A stretch of 64,000 nucleotides of DNA from positions 186,001 to 250,000 of the forward strand of contig NZ_CALPCZ010000001.1 of NCBI RefSeq assembly GCF_943193135.1. Reading direction: 5' to 3'. Of the stretch, positions 61,414 to 64,000 are shown piece after piece. The notes below the pieces were generated by a model. It worked only from the letters and a program-made list of their open reading frames with translations, did not search any database and had not been told where the DNA came from. Source of the stretch: Odoribacter lunatus (GTDB lineage: Bacteria; Bacteroidota; Bacteroidia; Bacteroidales; Marinifilaceae). The stretch's first letter is position 1, and every line of letters begins with the position of its first letter. The position numbers and the translations under genes are program-made.

Positions 61414-63465
61414 ATGACAACAGGTAAAATTGGTGTTTCAACAAAAGATTTATTCCCGATTATCAAGAAGTTTCTTTATTCCGACCACGATATTTTCTTG
61501 CGGGAAATTGTGTCGAATGCAGTGGATGCCACGCAGAAACTGAAAGTGCTGGCTTCCGGCGGCGAGTTCAAAGGGGAATTGGGCGATGTGAAGATTCGGG
61601 TGAAGGCTGACAAAGAGGCAGGTACTTTGACGATTTCCGACCGGGGTATCGGTATGACTAGGGAAGAGGTGGAAAAGTACATCAATCAGATTGCTTTTTC
61701 CGGTGCCGAGGAGTTTTTGGAAAAGCACAAGGATGATGCCGCTACGATTATAGGCCATTTCGGTTTGGGATTCTATTCCGCTTTCATGGTGAGCAGCCGG
61801 GTGGATATTGTCACCCGTTCTTACAAAGAGGGTGCGCAGCCTGTGAAATGGAGTTGCAGCGGTGACCCGGAATACTCGTTGGAAGATGTGGAAAAAGAGG
61901 AGCGGGGAACGGACATTGTGATGCACATCAACGAGGAGGACAAAGAGTTTTTGGAGGAGAACAAGATTAGCGAACTGCTGAATAAATACTGCAAATTCCT
62001 GCCGGTAGAGATTGTGTTCGGAAAGAAAAAGGAGTGGAAAGACGGCAAGCAGGTGGATACGGATGAGGACAATGTAATCAATGATGTGAATCCGGCATGG
62101 ACCCGCAAGCCTTCCGATTTGAAGGAGGAGGATTACCTGAATTTCTATCATCAGTTGTATCCGATGGCGGAAGACCCGTTGTTCCATATCCATCTGAATG
62201 TGGATTATCCGTTCAATCTTACCGGAATCCTTTATTTCCCGAAAATCAACAATAAGTTCGAGATACAGAAGAATAAGATACAGTTGTACAGCAACCAGGT
62301 GTATGTGACGGATTCTGTGGAAGGAATTGTGCCGGAGTACCTGACATTGCTGCACGGGGTGATTGATTCGCCGGATATTCCGCTGAATGTATCGCGTTCG
62401 TATTTGCAGAGCGACCGGAATGTCAAGAAGATTTCCAACCATATTACCAAGAAGGTGGCTGACAGCTTGAGCGATATTTTTTCTTCCACCCGGGAGGATT
62501 ACGAGAAGAAATGGGATGATTTGAAGATTTTCATCCAATACGGTATGCTGACGGATGAGAAGTTTGCGGAGCGTGCAAATACTATTTTCCTGTTTAAGGA
62601 TACGGACGGCAAATATTTCACTTTTGATGAGTACGACAATCTGGTGAATACCAACCAGACGGACAAGGATAAGAATATCGTGTCTTTGTACGCGACGGAT
62701 GCGACGGAGCAGTTCAGTTACATCGAGCGGGCGAAGGCGAAAGGCTATAACGTGCTGTTGATGGACGGGCAGCTTGATACCCATTTCATCAATTATCTGG
62801 AGCAGAAACATGCGGATCACAAATATTTGCGTGTGGATTCGGATGTGTTGGAGAAACTGATACAGAAGGAGGAAGTACGCGGCACGGATTTGAGTGAGGC
62901 GGAACAGGAGGAGTTGCGACCGGTATTCTCTTCCCAATTGCCGAAAGAGGGAGGCATGTTCTTCGTTAATTTCGAGGCATTGGGAGCAGACGGTGACCCG
63001 GTGGTGGTGACCCGTTCCGAATTTATGCGCCGTATGAAAGAGATGGCGGCAATGAATGGCGGTATGGGATTTTACGGAGCCATGGGTGACCAGTATACTT
63101 TGGTGGTGAATACGGACCACAAGTTGGTGAAAGGGGTATTGGAGAACGAGAAGAGCGAAATGACCGCCAAACTGGAGCCGATTAATTTTGAGATAAAGGA
63201 AGTGGAGGGAAAGAAGACCGAGTTGGACGAATTAAATAAGGGCAAGAAAGACGAAGAGATTCCGCAAGTAGACAAAGACCGGTTGAAAGATTACCGGGAG
63301 AAACTGGATGAATTGAAGAAGCAGAAAGAGGGATTGTTGGAGGAATACGGTAAGGGCAACAAGATTGTCGGTCAGTTGATAGACCTGGCCTTGTTGGCGA
63401 ACGGTCTGTTGAAGGGGGAAGCTCTTAATAACTTTGTGAAGAGAAGCGTGGATTTGATAAAATAA
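61414..63465 (+). CDS. htpG: Molecular chaperone HtpG (Hsp90)
   Basis: A 683-aa GHKL-ATPase chaperone. N-terminal ATP site: FLREIVSNAVDATQK (Glu and Asn), ISDRGIGMT, GHFGLGFYSAFMV. The middle domain (about 230-500) includes YLTLLHGVIDSPDIPLNVSR with the conserved catalytic Arg. The C-terminal dimerisation domain contains a charged insertion (EGKKTELDELNKGKKDEEI, about 590-625). A strong terminator follows. Confidence 0.97.
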   Translation: MTTGKIGVSTKDLFPIIKKFLYSDHDIFLREIVSNAVDATQKLKVLASGGEFKGELGDVKIRVKADKEAGTLTISDRGIGMTREEVEKYINQIAFSGAEEFLEKHKDDAATIIGHFGLGFYSAFMVSSRVDIVTRSYKEGAQPVKWSCSGDPEYSLEDVEKEERGTDIVMHINEEDKEFLEENKISELLNKYCKFLPVEIVFGKKKEWKDGKQVDTDEDNVINDVNPAWTRKPSDLKEEDYLNFYHQLYPMAEDPLFHIHLNVDYPFNLTGILYFPKINNKFEIQKNKIQLYSNQVYVTDSVEGIVPEYLTLLHGVIDSPDIPLNVSRSYLQSDRNVKKISNHITKKVADSLSDIFSSTREDYEKKWDDLKIFIQYGMLTDEKFAERANTIFLFKDTDGKYFTFDEYDNLVNTNQTDKDKNIVSLYATDATEQFSYIERAKAKGYNVLLMDGQLDTHFINYLEQKHADHKYLRVDSDVLEKLIQKEEVRGTDLSEAEQEELRPVFSSQLPKEGGMFFVNFEALGADGDPVVVTRSEFMRRMKEMAAMNGGMGFYGAMGDQYTLVVNTDHKLVKGVLENEKSEMTAKLEPINFEIKEVEGKKTELDELNKGKKDEEIPQVDKDRLKDYREKLDELKKQKEGLLEEYGKGNKIVGQLIDLALLANGLLKGEALNNFVKRSVDLIK

Positions 63466-63488
63466 GTAGGGAAGAGCGTATAGATAAA

Positions 63489-63518
63489 AGAGCCGGTGGT
63501 AACACCGGCTCTTTTTTT
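63489..63518 (+). terminator. Terminator after htpG
   Basis: AGAGCCGGTG-GTAA-CACCGGCTCT, perfect 10-bp stem followed by seven T. Confidence 0.95.
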
Positions 63519-63701
63519 ATGGGTGTAAAATAGCCATCTGTGAAAATGGTTAATACTGCTTATAACTGGTTGTTTTTAAGTGGAATACATGACCAAAAAA
63601 AGGGTAGGTTTAAATAAGCGAAGAGTTTCGCAAAATTAACAATTTTTTAAACGTGTCAAAGTCTTCATACTCAAAACGATAATTTTTTTCCCTGTTTCGC
63701 A

Positions 63702-63813
63702 AAACTCCGTCCATTTAAACCTACGTTTTTTTGGGCGGAGTTTCTCGAAAACCCCGTATTTCCTAAGGAAGGAGGTTTATAAAATGGAAGTACGTTTATT
63801 TATTCATCATTAA
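63702..63813 (+). promoter_or_regulatory. HU-like gene leader: hairpin plus Shine-Dalgarno and 9-codon mini-ORF
   Basis: A hairpin AAACTCCGTCC/GGGCGGAGTTT (63702-63712 with 63733-63743, including wobble pairs) is followed by GGAAGGAGGT (63768-63776 region), an extended match to the 16S rRNA anti-SD. Seven bases later an ATG (63784) opens a nine-codon frame (MEVRLFIHH, stop 63811-63813). The HU-like ATG follows 12 bp further on. A strong SD is unusual in Bacteroidota, so the mini-ORF may be translated and may influence the downstream gene. In the rest of the 63466-63825 gap I see only a 10-bp direct repeat TTTCGCAAAA (about 63627 and 63696). Confidence 0.4.
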
Positions 63814-63825
63814 AAATTAAAGACT

Positions 63826-64000
63826 ATGACAAAAAAAACTTCCTTTTGGTCCGGTTGGTTACAGGATAATGCCGTAACGGAAGACCCGAACGATTTTTAT
63901 TTTCAGGTGAAATCAAGCAAAATGTTTACAACGGAGGATGTCGCCAAGGCGCTGCAAGCCGAGGGGACGGAGTTTAAACTTGAAACCCTTGTCGATATTC
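63826..64000 (+). CDS. HU/IHF-like DNA-binding protein, partial (runs off the window)
   Basis: The first 58 codons are visible: MTKKTSFWSGWLQDNAVTED..., then DFYFQVKSSKMFTTEDVAKA and GTEFKLETLVDI. The LxxNxLTEDPxDF pattern and the TEF/LETLVDI segment match the Bacteroidetes HU-like DNA-binding family (HU-DNA-bdg, IHF-type). Members are usually 130-250 aa and abundant in this phylum; the specific role is unknown. The C-terminus lies outside the window. Confidence 0.75.
   Translation, partial: MTKKTSFWSGWLQDNAVTEDPNDFYFQVKSSKMFTTEDVAKALQAEGTEFKLETLVDI

Noticed and set aside
61450-63120. A 556-codon open frame antisense to htpG
   Set aside because: It mirrors the codon bias of htpG on the opposite strand, has a His/Leu/Arg-rich composition with no domain, and begins and ends inside the chaperone gene. 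Long antisense frames opposite uvrA and prfC (9718-10635, 29772-30566) are rejected for the same reason.

Overview
The window is a 64 kb chromosomal stretch of a Bacteroidota bacterium, most likely order Bacteroidales (gut or oral type). The support is the set of families (TonB-dependent receptor with a carboxypeptidase-regulatory-like N-terminus, DUF4295 after rpmG, DUF4491, PCMD-domain protein, HU-like DNA-binding protein), repeated TAnnTTTG promoter elements instead of sigma-70 -10 boxes, and the general absence of Shine-Dalgarno sequences. I cannot name the genus. Most of the window is housekeeping: DNA repair (uvrA, uvrB, rarA, nfo), translation (rpmB, rpmG, prfC, three tRNAs), envelope and LPS (kdsA, PBP1a, MsbA-like exporter, POTRA/barrel proteins, patatin-barrel), cofactor and nucleotide metabolism (menA, queF, purB, adk, apbE), carbon metabolism (tkt, rpe) and chaperones (hsp20, htpG).

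Layout: 0-8 kb holds a PHP phosphatase, a TSCPD protein and an inositol-monophosphatase-like enzyme, a TonB receptor, an AI-2E-type permease, and a LuxR-type regulator plus hemerythrin gene divergent from a homologue of E. coli YhiM. 8-13 kb is rarA-kdsA-uvrA. 13-16.4 kb is the first copy of an unusual cassette. 16.4-19.3 kb holds an FtsE-like ATPase with a long acidic tail, rpe, gamma-carbonic anhydrase and hsp20. 19.4-20.7 kb holds two tRNA-Gly, a small AT-rich two-gene module whose second gene is frameshifted, and initiator tRNA-Met. 20.8-30.4 kb is housekeeping. 31-34.5 kb is the second copy of the cassette, followed by an AbiE-type toxin-antitoxin pair (34.8-36.4 kb). 36.5-64 kb is housekeeping and envelope genes, ending inside an HU-like gene.

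The most interesting item is the duplicated cassette (about 12.90-16.38 kb and 30.97-34.52 kb). Each copy has a TAnnTTTG promoter, a GAGA-containing 5' hairpin, a roughly 200-nt leader whose helices are preserved by compensatory changes between the copies, and an invariant terminator-like hairpin that competes with the nested fold. Then comes a gene of 939 or 963 codons for a secreted protein with an FGE/SUMF1 (C-type-lectin-like) domain, Ig-like linkers and a C-terminal glycine-rich domain like that of ALK/LTK receptors. Each copy ends with a terminator and a roughly 300-bp 3' module with nested inverted repeats. I do not recognise the leader as a known riboswitch class; it is a candidate for a new cis-regulatory RNA controlling a family of surface proteins.

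Other regulatory points: a perfect 11-bp inverted repeat over the AbiE promoter; a degenerate, probably phosphorylation-independent LuxR receiver next to a di-iron hemerythrin protein; an NtrC-family regulator lacking both the canonical GAFTGA loop and a Fis HTH; a sigma-54-like site before htpG; and 11-bp tandem repeats at 30.6 kb. All family names are from reading and memory of families, not from searches.
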